Below, one piece after another: positions 6,242 through 12,459 of a stretch of DNA of 12,459 bases. The position numbers and the translations under genes are program-made. The stretch is from CAXRBC01 sp041158045. GTDB taxonomy: Bacteria > Actinomycetota > Acidimicrobiia > Acidimicrobiales > Ilumatobacteraceae. The first letter of the stretch is position 1. Every line of letters starts with the position of its first letter. Location: contig JBEBCD010000041.1 in assembly GCA_041158045.1 (NCBI GenBank), positions 1 through 12,459 of the forward strand, given 5' to 3'. Under the pieces are notes generated by a model. It was not told the origin of the DNA and did no database searches. It saw nothing but the letters and a program-made list of their open reading frames with translations.

Positions 6242-7630
6242 ATGGATGGCTCTCGAGGCGGCGACCGACGCGGCGGGGGCCGTCGACGCGGCGGAGGCGG
6301 AGGCGGCGACCGACGCGGCGGCGGCGGGCGCGGACGTGGAGGTGGCGGCGGGCGCGACCGGGGCCGGGATCGGCGCCCCGCGCGGCCCGACCACCGCGAC
6401 GACGACGCCGTCGGCGACATCGGCCGCGCGGCGGCCCAGCGCGAGGCCGTCCCCACCCCGACCCGCTTCAAGGCCCTCGGGATCAGCGACCGCCTCGACG
6501 CCGGCCTCGCCGCCAGCGGCTTCGGCGAGCCCTTCGCGATCCAGACGGAGGCGATCCCGGTCGCCCTCCGGGGCGACGACGTCTGCGGCCGCGCCCGCAC
6601 CGGCTCGGGCAAGACCCTCGCATTCGGCGTCCCGATGCTCGAGCGCATCGGTCAACGCGCGGCGCCGCGGGCGCCGCGGGGCCTCGTGCTCGTGCCCACG
6701 CGCGAGCTCGCGGTCCAGGTCACCGACGTGCTGGCCCCGATCGGGCGCCACGTCGACTCCACGGTGCTCGCGGTCTACGGCGGCGCGGCGCGCGATCGCC
6801 AGATCCGCGGGCTCGCCGACGGCGCGGAGGTGGTCGTCGCGACGCCGCTGCGGCTCATCGACCTCATCAAGTCCGACGAGGTGTCGCTGTCCGACGTGGA
6901 GGTGCTGGTGGTCGACGAGGCCGACCGCATGGCGGACGAGGGCTTCCTCCCGCAGGTGGAGTGGATCCTGCGCCACGTGACGGGTCCGCACCAGACGATG
7001 CTCTTCTCCGCCACCCTCGACGGCCAGGTGGGCACGCTCGTGCGCCGCTACATGCGCGAGCCCGCCGAGGTGTCGATCGACGCGCCGACGGCCACGGTCG
7101 GCACGATGCGCCACCTGTTCCTCGCGGTGCACCGCATGGACAAGGACCGCGTCATCGAGGCGATCGCCCGCGCGGGCGGGCAGACGGTCGTGTTCTGCGA
7201 TACCAAGCGCACCTGCGACCGCGTGGCGGACGCGCTCATCGACCTCGGCGCGCGCGCGAGCGCACTGCACGGGGACATGGCACAGGGGGCGCGCGAGCGC
7301 TCGCTGCGCCGATTCGCCGAGGGGGACCTGCGGATCCTGGTCGCCACGGACGTCGCCGCGCGCGGCATCGACATCGACGACGTCGCGGTCGTCGTGCACC
7401 ACGTGCCCCCGCTGGACGTGAAGACGTACCTGCACCGCTCCGGCCGCACCGCCCGCGCGGGCCGCGACGGCTGGGCCGTGACCCTCGCGGAGTACAACCA
7501 GCACACCACCTGTCGCATCATCCAGCGCGGCCTGCGCCTCGCGCCGCAGCCGCCGATCGAGGTCTTCTCCAACGATCCGCGGCTCGCGGACCTGCACTCG
7601 TTCTTCCCCGGGGGTTATCCGGCGGGCTGA
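6242..7630 (+). CDS. DEAD-box RNA helicase with RGG-type N-terminus
   Basis: 462 residues. ATP-dependent RNA unwinding, typically in ribosome assembly, mRNA decay or cold adaptation. Residues 5-46 are an Arg/Gly/Asp low-complexity RGG tract, likely disordered and RNA binding; unusually, it is N-terminal rather than C-terminal. The core follows: F upstream and FAIQTEAIP (Q motif, 98-106), ARTGSGKT (motif I, K124), PTRELA (152-157), VDEADRM (motif II, 224-230), SAT (256-258), VVFCDTKRT (316-324), ATDVAARGIDI (motif V, 368-378) and HRSGRTARAG (motif VI, 398-407). Motif Ib reads TPLRL (201-205) where TPGRL is usual. The protein ends soon after the second RecA domain, with no RNA-binding C-terminal domain. 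The start is the ATG at 6242; upstream codons in this frame are antisense to hss. It is convergent with leuD. Confidence 0.95.
   Translation: MDGSRGGDRRGGGRRRGGGGGGDRRGGGGRGRGGGGGRDRGRDRRPARPDHRDDDAVGDIGRAAAQREAVPTPTRFKALGISDRLDAGLAASGFGEPFAIQTEAIPVALRGDDVCGRARTGSGKTLAFGVPMLERIGQRAAPRAPRGLVLVPTRELAVQVTDVLAPIGRHVDSTVLAVYGGAARDRQIRGLADGAEVVVATPLRLIDLIKSDEVSLSDVEVLVVDEADRMADEGFLPQVEWILRHVTGPHQTMLFSATLDGQVGTLVRRYMREPAEVSIDAPTATVGTMRHLFLAVHRMDKDRVIEAIARAGGQTVVFCDTKRTCDRVADALIDLGARASALHGDMAQGARERSLRRFAEGDLRILVATDVAARGIDIDDVAVVVHHVPPLDVKTYLHRSGRTARAGRDGWAVTLAEYNQHTTCRIIQRGLRLAPQPPIEVFSNDPRLADLHSFFPGGYPAG
6255..6321 (+). repeat. 45-bp-spaced direct repeat coding the RGG tract
   Basis: A 22-base identical segment occurs at 6255-6276 and again at 6300-6321, a 45-base (15-codon) step in frame with the helicase. 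The surrounding bases to about 6370 are a degenerate GGC/CGC series. This looks like expansion of the Gly/Arg-rich coding tract by slippage or unequal crossing-over. Confidence 0.7.
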
Positions 7631-7649
7631 GCGCCCCGGCGCGTCAGCC
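7625..7649. terminator. Bidirectional hairpin spanning two convergent stop codons
   Basis: GGCTGA-GCGCC-CC-GGCGC-G-TCAGCC can fold into an 11-bp stem with one bulged G and a tiny loop. The outer arms are the last codons of the helicase (TGA at 7628-7630) and of leuD (TGA at 7646-7644). It probably marks the end of both transcripts, although neither strand has a T tract. Confidence 0.55.
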
Positions 7650-8234
7650 GGCGCGCATCCACGACGGACGTGCCGACTCGTAGCGGTCGATCGCGTCCCC
7701 GTGGCGCAGCGTGATGCCGATGTCGTCGAGCCCGTCGAGGAAGCGCTCGCGCACCGACGGCTCGAGGGGGAACGACTCGGCGATCCCCGCCGACGGCACC
7801 TCGACGACGAGCCGCTCGAGGTCGACGACGATCTCGGTCGCGGGGTCCGCCTCCATCGCGGCCCAGAGCCGCTCGACGACGGGCAGCGGCAGGACGACGG
7901 GGACGAGCCCATTCTTCGTCGCGTTGGTACGGAAGATGTCGCTGAACCGCGGCGAGACGACCGCGTCGAAGCCGTACTGCTGGAGCGCCCAGACGGCGTG
8001 CTCGCGGGAGGAGCCGACGCCGAAGTTGGGACCCGCGACGAGGATGCGGGCGCCGGCCCAGCGTTCGTCGTTGAGCACGAAGTCGCGGTCGTCGCGCCAG
8101 GTGGAGAAGAGCCCGCGCTCGAAGCCGGTGCGCTCCACGCGCTTCAGCCACTCGGCGGGGATGATCTGGTCGGTGTCGACGTCGCCGCGTCGCAGCGGCA
8201 CGCCGCGCGCCGAGATCACCCGCACCGCCTTCAT
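7644..8234 (-). CDS. leuD: 3-isopropylmalate dehydratase small subunit
   Basis: 196 residues. The swivelling small subunit pairs with LeuC to isomerise 2-isopropylmalate to 3-isopropylmalate in leucine synthesis. DVDTDQIIPAEWLKR (18-32), GPNFGVGSSREHAVWAL (68-84), SPRFSDIFRTNATKNGLVPV (94-113) and the C-terminal DIGITLRHGDAIDRYE (171-186) are all diagnostic. Length is normal for the bacterial ~200-aa type. The start is the ATG at 8234, whose ATGA (8234-8231) overlaps the leuC stop, giving translational coupling and equal subunit production. It is convergent with the helicase gene. Confidence 0.97.
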   Translation of the reverse strand: MKAVRVISARGVPLRRGDVDTDQIIPAEWLKRVERTGFERGLFSTWRDDRDFVLNDERWAGARILVAGPNFGVGSSREHAVWALQQYGFDAVVSPRFSDIFRTNATKNGLVPVVLPLPVVERLWAAMEADPATEIVVDLERLVVEVPSAGIAESFPLEPSVRERFLDGLDDIGITLRHGDAIDRYESARPSWMRAG

Positions 8235-9673
8235 CGCGACCCCAGGTCGGCGGGCTCGGCGAACCGGCCGGCGATCGCCGTCGCGGCCGCGACGGCGGGC
8301 GACACGAGGTGGGTGCGCCCGCCGCGGCCCTGGCGGCCCTCGAAGTTGCGGTTGGACGTGCTGGCGGCGCGCTCGCGCGGCGCCAACTTGTCGGGGTTCA
8401 TCGCGAGGCACATCGAGCAGCCCGGCTCGCGCCAGTCGAAGCCGGCGTCGCGGAAGACGCGGTCGAGCCCCTCGGCCTCGGCTCGGGCCTTCACGGCGTG
8501 GCTGCCGGGCACGACCATCGCGCGCGCGACGCGCGCGCGGCGCCCGCGGGCGACGGCGGCGGCCTCACGGAGGTCCTCGATGCGCGAGTTGGTGCACGAG
8601 CCGATGAAGACGGTGTCGACCGCGACGTCGCGCATGCGGGTGCCGGGCTCGAGGCCCATGTAGTCGAGGGCGCGCCGCACGGCGTCGCGCGCGGTCGGGT
8701 CGGCGGCCTCGTCCGGCGAGGGCACGACGCCGTCGATGGAGGTCACCTGCCCGGGGTTGGTCCCCCAGGTCACCTGGGGCCGCAGGGTCGAGGCGTCGAT
8801 CTCGACGCTCGCGTCGAAGGTCGCGCCGTCGTCGGTGCGCAGCGACCGCCAGTCCTCGAGCGCCCGCTCCCAGTCGGCGCCCTTCGGGGCGTGCTCGCGG
8901 CCCTCGAGGTACGCGAACGTCACGTCGTCGGGCGCCACGAGTCCCGCGCGCGCGCCCGCCTCGATCGACATGTTGCAGACCGTCATGCGGCCCTCCATCG
9001 AGAGGGCGCGGATCGCCTCGCCTCGGTACTCGATGACGTGGCCGATGCCCCCGCCGGTGCCGATGCGTCCGATGATCGCGAGGATCACGTCCTTCGCGCC
9101 GACGCCGTCCGCGAGCCGCCCGCGCACCTCGACGGACATCCACCGGGGCCGCGCTTGCGGCAGCGTCTGCGTCGCGAGCACGTGCTCGACCTCGCTCGTG
9201 CCGATGCCGAAGGCGAGCGCGCCGAACGCGCCGTGCGTCGCCGTGTGGCTGTCGCCGCACACGATCGTGAGCCCGGGCCAGGTACGACCCTGCTCGGGAC
9301 CGATCACGTGCACGATGCCCTGGCGCGGGTCGCCCATCGGGTAGTGCGTGATGCCGTACTCGGCGGCGTTGCGCCGCAGCACCTCGAGCTGCGTGCGGCT
9401 CACCGGGTCGGCGACGGGCAGGTGGACGTCGGCCGTCGGGACGTTGTGGTCCTCGGTCGCGACGGTGAGGTCGGGCCGGCGGACGCGGCGCCCGGCGAGG
9501 CGCAGGCCGTCGAACGCCTGGGGGCTCGTCACCTCGTGGACGAGGTGCAGGTCGATGTAGAGCAGGTCGGGCTCGCCGGGGGCCGACCGCACGACGTGGC
9601 GGTCCCAGACCTTCTGCGGGAGCGTGAGCGGCGGCGTCGCCGCGCGGCCCGCCCGCTCCGCCGTCCCGCTCAT
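8231..9673 (-). CDS. leuC: 3-isopropylmalate dehydratase large subunit
   Basis: 480 residues from the ATG at 9673. Aconitase-superfamily catalytic subunit. LPQKVWDRHVV (18-28), CGDSHTATHGAFGALAFGIG (139-158) and IEYRGEAIRALSMEGRMTVC (214-233) are canonical. The [4Fe-4S] ligands are C360 in FIGSCTNSR and C419 and C422 in PGCSMCLAMNPD. SNRNFEGRQGRGGRTHLVSP (440-459) is the conserved substrate-loop region. The family usually runs ~465-480 aa. An in-frame ATG at 9709 would add 12 basic residues and overlap fbiD; I prefer 9673, four bases after the fbiD stop, since typical LeuC proteins open with a short tail before QKVW. The leuD start overlaps its stop. No leuB is in the window. Confidence 0.97.
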   Translation of the reverse strand: MSGTAERAGRAATPPLTLPQKVWDRHVVRSAPGEPDLLYIDLHLVHEVTSPQAFDGLRLAGRRVRRPDLTVATEDHNVPTADVHLPVADPVSRTQLEVLRRNAAEYGITHYPMGDPRQGIVHVIGPEQGRTWPGLTIVCGDSHTATHGAFGALAFGIGTSEVEHVLATQTLPQARPRWMSVEVRGRLADGVGAKDVILAIIGRIGTGGGIGHVIEYRGEAIRALSMEGRMTVCNMSIEAGARAGLVAPDDVTFAYLEGREHAPKGADWERALEDWRSLRTDDGATFDASVEIDASTLRPQVTWGTNPGQVTSIDGVVPSPDEAADPTARDAVRRALDYMGLEPGTRMRDVAVDTVFIGSCTNSRIEDLREAAAVARGRRARVARAMVVPGSHAVKARAEAEGLDRVFRDAGFDWREPGCSMCLAMNPDKLAPRERAASTSNRNFEGRQGRGGRTHLVSPAVAAATAIAGRFAEPADLGSR

Positions 9674-9677
9674 CGGA

Positions 9678-10295
9678 TCATTCTGCCCGCGTCGCCGCGT
9701 CGCGCGCACCGGTGCGCCGCCGCGCCTCCGCGAGGTCGTCGACGACGTCCAGGTCCACCTCGAGCTCGGGGTCGTGCACGACGTGGACGGCGAGGCCCCG
9801 CGCCCGCGCCTCCGAGGCGTGGGCCTCCGCGCTCCCGCGTCCGTAGTGGAAGTCGTACTCCATGGCCGCCGGCACGACGAGCACGTTGGTGCCGTCGCCG
9901 TGGCGGTCGGGCACGATCGTCACCGAGGCGAGTGCGTCGGCGATCGCCCGACCGCGGAGCACCGCCGCGAGGTCGCGGGCGAGCGGCAGGTCGGCGTGCA
10001 CGACCATCGCCACGCGGTGGCCCGCGTCCCGCGCGGCGTCCACGCCGCGGCGCACCGCCGCGTTGAGCCCCGGCGCGTCGGGGCGCACGGCGCGTGCCCC
10101 GCGGTGCTCGGCCCAGGCGGCCACCTCGTCGTCGTCGCAGACGACGATGGTGTCGAATCCGCGGGCCGCGTCGAGGACGCGGCCCGCGCACGAGCGCGCC
10201 AGGTCGGCGCGCTCCGCGGGGGTGAGCACCTCCGCGAGGCGGTCCTTGGCGAGGCGGAACGACTTGATCGGCACGACGACGGCCGCCTGCAGCAC
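9678..10295 (-). CDS. fbiD: 2-phospho-L-lactate / PEP guanylyltransferase (F420 biosynthesis)
   Basis: 205 residues; homolog of archaeal CofC. Transfers GMP from GTP to 2-phospholactate or, in actinobacteria, phosphoenolpyruvate, making the activated precursor of the F420 side chain. The N-terminus AVVVPIKSFRLAKDRLA (5-21) is the nucleotide-binding loop. HADLPL (100-105) holds the metal-binding Asp. PDRHGDGTNVL (129-139) and FHYGRGSAEAHASEA (149-163) are the family signatures, and VDLDVVDDL (180-188) is the C-terminal metal/nucleotide segment. The start is GTG at 10295, exactly six bases after a TAGGCT hexamer, so a leaderless mRNA is likely. It is the first gene of a tight fbiD-leuC-leuD unit. 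Other F420 genes (cofD/fbiA, cofE/fbiB, fbiC) are not here. Confidence 0.92.
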   Translation of the reverse strand: MLQAAVVVPIKSFRLAKDRLAEVLTPAERADLARSCAGRVLDAARGFDTIVVCDDDEVAAWAEHRGARAVRPDAPGLNAAVRRGVDAARDAGHRVAMVVHADLPLARDLAAVLRGRAIADALASVTIVPDRHGDGTNVLVVPAAMEYDFHYGRGSAEAHASEARARGLAVHVVHDPELEVDLDVVDDLAEARRRTGARDAATRAE

Positions 10296-10301
10296 GCGCG
10301 A

Positions 10302-10307
10302 AGCCTA
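10302..10307 (-). promoter_or_regulatory. -10 box of the fbiD-leuCD operon
   Basis: TAGGCT on the minus strand ends six bases before the GTG at 10295, so the start codon would be the first transcribed triplet. The same hexamer and spacing occur before selD (11592). No convincing -35 is present. Confidence 0.55.
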
Positions 10308-10333
10308 CGAGTGGTGCGCGGCCGCCTCGCACC

Positions 10334-10364
10334 CGAGCGAGTGGGTGCGACCCACGTACGCTCG
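10334..10364. repeat. Long imperfect inverted repeat between divergent genes
   Basis: CGAGCG (10334-10339), A, GTGGGT (10341-10346), a GCG centre, ACCCAC (10350-10355), GTA, CGCTCG (10359-10364): twelve complementary bases per arm with one and three unpaired bases between the half-arms. The right arm overlaps the candidate -10 of the 407-aa gene, and the element lies about 40 bp upstream of the fbiD start. A competing pair, CGCACCC (10328-10334) with GGGTGCG (10343-10349), shares the same bases. It could be an operator for a dimeric regulator of both genes. Confidence 0.55.
10357..10362 (+). promoter_or_regulatory. -10 box of the 407-aa gene
   Basis: TACGCT ends eight bases before the GTG at 10371, matching the TANNNT spacing of the other leaderless starts. 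It overlaps the right arm of the inverted repeat, so a bound protein would block it. Confidence 0.4.
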
Positions 10365-10370
10365 TCGGCC

Positions 10371-11594
10371 GTGGTGGTGGCGACGCTGGGCGTGCGCGGC
10401 GCGGCGTGGCGCGCCGAGCTCGACGACGACCACGCGGTGCGGGTCGGTGACGCGGTGCTGCGCTGGGCGGTGCTCGCCGAGGATGGCTGGCACGATCCGT
10501 CGACGCGACCGCCGTCGCTGCGCCGTCGTCGGGTGCTCGGGGCGCCGGTGATCGAGACGCGCGTCAAGGTGCCGGGTGGCGACGTCGCCTGCACCGCGTG
10601 GGCGGCTCCCGACCGCGGCGGGGTGGTCGTGCTCGAGTGGCACAACGAGTCGCCGCGCGCGGTGGCCGTCGCGATCGGCGGCAGCGGGGGGGACTGCGTC
10701 GTCGCGGCGCGCGCGGCGTCGTCGGCGGGGGCCGACGGGCTGGCGTGGCCGGCGCGCAGCTGGGCACTCCCGCACGCACAGACGCTCCGCGCGGTCGTGC
10801 CCGTGGCCCCGCTCGGCCGGGGGACCGACGAGTCGCGCGACGGCGCGGCGTGGGTCGCGGCGCTCGCGGCCTCCGATCGCGTCGTCGGCGCGTGGCGGGA
10901 GGTGGCGCACGCCGCGGGGCGCGCGGACCTGCCCGATCCGCGCGCGGCCGAGGCGCTCGTCGCCGCCCGCTGCGACCTCGTGCTCGACGCCGCGCCGCTC
11001 GCGGGGCTCGAGGATCCCGTCGACCGTCTCCTCGTCGCGGGGGAGATGGCGCGCCTGCGCGAGCCCGCGCCCGCGGAGGCGTGGGAGGTGGCGGACTGGT
11101 GCGCGGCGGTCGCGCGCGCGGGCGCGCCGACGCGCACGGCCCTGCGTGCACTCGCGATGGGCGCCCGCGCGCTCGCCGAGGCGGGCGAGCGACAGGGCGC
11201 GGCCGACGTGGCCGCGCTCGCGGCGCGACTCGGCGAGCCGCGCGGGGGCGCCGTCGCGGGGGATGGGGACGGGACGTCGCCGGGCTCGGCCACGCGGCGC
11301 GCGGTGCGCGCGATCGCGGCGATCGAGGAGGGGCTCGCCCGCGTCGCCGCCGACGGCACGGTGCACGTGCTGCCCGACGGCGTGCCGGAGGCGTGGCGCG
11401 GCGCGCACTTCGAGGCGCACGGGCTCGTCGCGGGTGCGGCGCACGTGCTGTCGTACGCGGTGCGCTGGCACGGTGCCGCGCCGGCGCTCCTGTGGGAGGT
11501 GACGGGCGGGGATGGCGTGTCGATCGTCGCGCCCGCCGTCGACCCGCGGTTCGCGTCGAGCTCCGCCCGGGGCGAGGTGCTACTGCGCTCGTAG
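10371..11594 (+). CDS. Conserved-looking protein of unknown function (407 aa)
   Basis: I do not recognise the family. 407 residues if started at GTG 10371 (three consecutive GTG codons, 10371-10379, leave one or two residues of doubt). Residues 1-150 look beta-rich (CTAWAAPDRGGVVVLEWHNE at 74-93, then SPRAVAVAIGG), like an immunoglobulin-style or carbohydrate-enzyme beta sandwich. Residues ~155-290 are alanine-rich helices. Residues 330-407 return to a beta-like domain with HVLPDGVPEAWRGAHFEAHG (332-351), SYAVRWHGAAPALLWEV (361-377) and GEVLLRS at the end. The RWHG-x-x-PALLWE segment looks like a conserved signature. No signal peptide or membrane helix, and few cysteines (C74, C109, C201, C244), so probably cytoplasmic. 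It is divergent from fbiD across a palindrome and is followed by selD nine bases after its stop. Upstream codons in this frame are antisense to fbiD and leuC. Confidence 0.75.
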   Translation: MVVATLGVRGAAWRAELDDDHAVRVGDAVLRWAVLAEDGWHDPSTRPPSLRRRRVLGAPVIETRVKVPGGDVACTAWAAPDRGGVVVLEWHNESPRAVAVAIGGSGGDCVVAARAASSAGADGLAWPARSWALPHAQTLRAVVPVAPLGRGTDESRDGAAWVAALAASDRVVGAWREVAHAAGRADLPDPRAAEALVAARCDLVLDAAPLAGLEDPVDRLLVAGEMARLREPAPAEAWEVADWCAAVARAGAPTRTALRALAMGARALAEAGERQGAADVAALAARLGEPRGGAVAGDGDGTSPGSATRRAVRAIAAIEEGLARVAADGTVHVLPDGVPEAWRGAHFEAHGLVAGAAHVLSYAVRWHGAAPALLWEVTGGDGVSIVAPAVDPRFASSSARGEVLLRS

Positions 11595-11597
11595 GCT
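11592..11597 (+). promoter_or_regulatory. -10 box of selD, containing the upstream stop codon
   Basis: TAGGCT ends six bases before the GTG at 11604, identical in sequence and spacing to the fbiD -10. Its first three bases are the TAG stop of the 407-aa gene. A leaderless selD mRNA is predicted, alongside possible read-through from upstream. Confidence 0.5.
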
Positions 11598-11603
11598 CGT
11601 CGC

Positions 11604-12459
11604 GTGACGACGACGGCGCCTCGCACGGCGGGAGCGCCGCTGCGGCTCACCGAGTGGACGTCGTGCGGAGGTTGCGCGGCCAAGTGGGGCGCATCGCTGC
11701 TCGCCGACCTCGTGCGCGACCTGCCCCCGGCGGTCGACCCCGCCCTCCTCGTGGGGCTCGCCCCCTTCGACGACGCGGCCGTGTACCGGCTCACCGACGA
11801 CGTGGCGCTCGTGAGCACCACCGACTTCTTCCCGCCCCTCGTGGACGACCCCGACGACTTCGGCGCCATCGCGGCGGCCAACGCCTGCAGCGACGTCTTC
11901 GCGATGGGCGGGCGGGTCGTGCTGGCGGTCAACGTCGCGGCGTTCCCCGAGCACTTCCCCCGCGAGGCGATCGCCGCGATCTTCGACGCCGCGGCCCGCA
12001 CGGTGGCCGAGGCCGGAGGGACGATCGCCGGCGGCCACACGATCCGCAACCCGGAGCCGATCTTCGGCCTCGCGGTGCAGGGCGTCGTGCACCCGGGACG
12101 CGTCTTCCGCAAGGCCGGCGCACGGCCGGGCGACGTGGCGATGCTGTCCAAGCCGCTCGGCACCGGCCTCGTGCTCGCGAAGGGGAGCGGCGCCGACCCG
12201 CGCGAGGCGATCGCGGGCATGCGGCGGATCAACGCCGCCGCCGCGGAGACGCTGCGCGGGCTCGGCGACGCCGTGCACGCGGTCACCGACGTGACGGGCT
12301 ACGGACTCGCGGGGCACGGCTGGGAGATCGCGGATCGCAGCGGGGTGACGCTGCGCATCGACGGCGCGGCGCTGCCGACCTATGCGGGCGCGCGGGAGGC
12401 CGCGCGCGCGGGCGTGCGCACCGGCGGCGACCCGCGCAACCGCGCGTACGTCGAGGGCC
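11604..12459 (+). CDS. selD: Selenide, water dikinase (selenophosphate synthetase), 3' end cut
   Basis: 285 codons from GTG at 11604 remain open at the window edge; the family is ~340-350 residues, so roughly the last sixth is missing. Makes selenophosphate from selenide and ATP, the selenium donor for selenocysteine tRNA and for 2-selenouridine tRNA. The catalytic segment SCGGCAAK (20-27) has C24 and K27 where E. coli SelD has Cys17 and Lys20; both cysteines are TGC, so this is a Cys-type rather than a Sec-type enzyme. ATP- and metal-binding segments follow: PFDDAAVY, VSTTDFFPP, ANACSDVFAMGG, AGGHTIRNPEPIFGLAVQG and VTDVTGYGLAGHGWEIA. Start choice rests on the nine-base gap after the preceding stop and the TAGGCT hexamer six bases upstream. 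Other selenium genes (selA, selB, selC or selU) would have to lie outside this window. Confidence 0.96.
   Translation, partial: MTTTAPRTAGAPLRLTEWTSCGGCAAKWGASLLADLVRDLPPAVDPALLVGLAPFDDAAVYRLTDDVALVSTTDFFPPLVDDPDDFGAIAAANACSDVFAMGGRVVLAVNVAAFPEHFPREAIAAIFDAAARTVAEAGGTIAGGHTIRNPEPIFGLAVQGVVHPGRVFRKAGARPGDVAMLSKPLGTGLVLAKGSGADPREAIAGMRRINAAAAETLRGLGDAVHAVTDVTGYGLAGHGWEIADRSGVTLRIDGAALPTYAGAREAARAGVRTGGDPRNRAYVEG

Noticed and set aside
6250..6370. Possible tandem-repeat or CRISPR-like array at the helicase 5' end
   Set aside because: The repeats are in frame, encode Gly/Arg, have a 45-base step and no unique spacers, so this is low-complexity coding sequence.
5971..6648. Upstream extension of hss to a 716-aa protein
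   Set aside because: The extension is Arg/Pro repeats antisense to the helicase RGG region; the GTG at 5970 has a ribosome site and gives the normal family length.
8309..10066. 585-codon plus-strand frame opposite leuC and fbiD
   Set aside because: Shadow frame with compositional bias only; leuC and fbiD motifs on the minus strand are unambiguous.
9624..10370. Upstream extension of the 407-aa gene to 656 aa
   Set aside because: The added part is the mirror of fbiD and leuC; the promoter-like hexamer and GTG at 10371 mark the natural start.
9920..12286. 788-codon minus-strand open frame across the 407-aa gene and selD
   Set aside because: Ser/Ala/Arg/Pro-rich translation typical of the antisense frame in GC-rich DNA; it crosses two well-supported genes on the other strand.

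Overview
The window reads as the chromosome of a very GC-rich actinobacterium. Evidence for this is the strong G/C bias at third codon positions, the frequent GTG starts, an F420-cofactor gene (fbiD/cofC), a long actinobacterial/fungal-type LeuA and several leaderless-type promoters (TANNNT a few bases before a start codon). A Thermoleophilia-like lineage is possible, but that is inference. I see no tRNA, rRNA, insertion sequence, prophage or CRISPR array.

Layout. The left edge holds the 5' end of a minus-strand SCP2-like gene, divergent from a plus-strand glycosyltransferase-like gene (215-1606). Their candidate -10 boxes overlap. The glycosyltransferase-like gene runs tail-to-tail into a minus-strand block transcribed right to left: small ORF (6173-5967), homospermidine synthase (5970-4498), a leucine attenuator with a 13-residue Leu-rich leader peptide (4474-4433), a hairpin and an intrinsic terminator (4403-4372), leuA (4322-2634), a small ferredoxin (2623-2432) and pyrF (2421-1603). 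A 68-bp divergent region then leads to a plus-strand DEAD-box RNA helicase (6242-7630). The helicase is convergent with leuD, and one hairpin spans both stop codons. The second minus-strand operon is fbiD (10295) - leuC (9673) - leuD (8234-7644), tightly coupled. A 75-bp divergent region with a long inverted repeat separates fbiD from an unrecognised 407-aa plus-strand gene (10371-11594). Selenophosphate synthetase selD starts at 11604 and runs off the right edge; its likely -10 box contains the stop codon of the 407-aa gene.

How the genes work together. LeuA commits 2-ketoisovalerate to leucine, and LeuC/LeuD carry out the isomerisation step; leuB is not here. The leuA copy carries an attenuator, whereas leuCD are tied to an F420-biosynthesis gene, so the two halves of the pathway are probably controlled differently. 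PyrF (UMP synthesis) and a probable [3Fe-4S] ferredoxin ride behind leuA. Homospermidine synthase makes a polyamine and is translationally coupled to a small unknown protein. SelD indicates selenium use (Sec or selenouridine), whose other genes must lie outside the window.

The most interesting material is regulatory: the leu attenuator, the clustered leaderless promoters (two overlapping head to head, one embedded in a stop codon), the palindromic fbiD/407-aa control region, and the small ORF coupled to hss.
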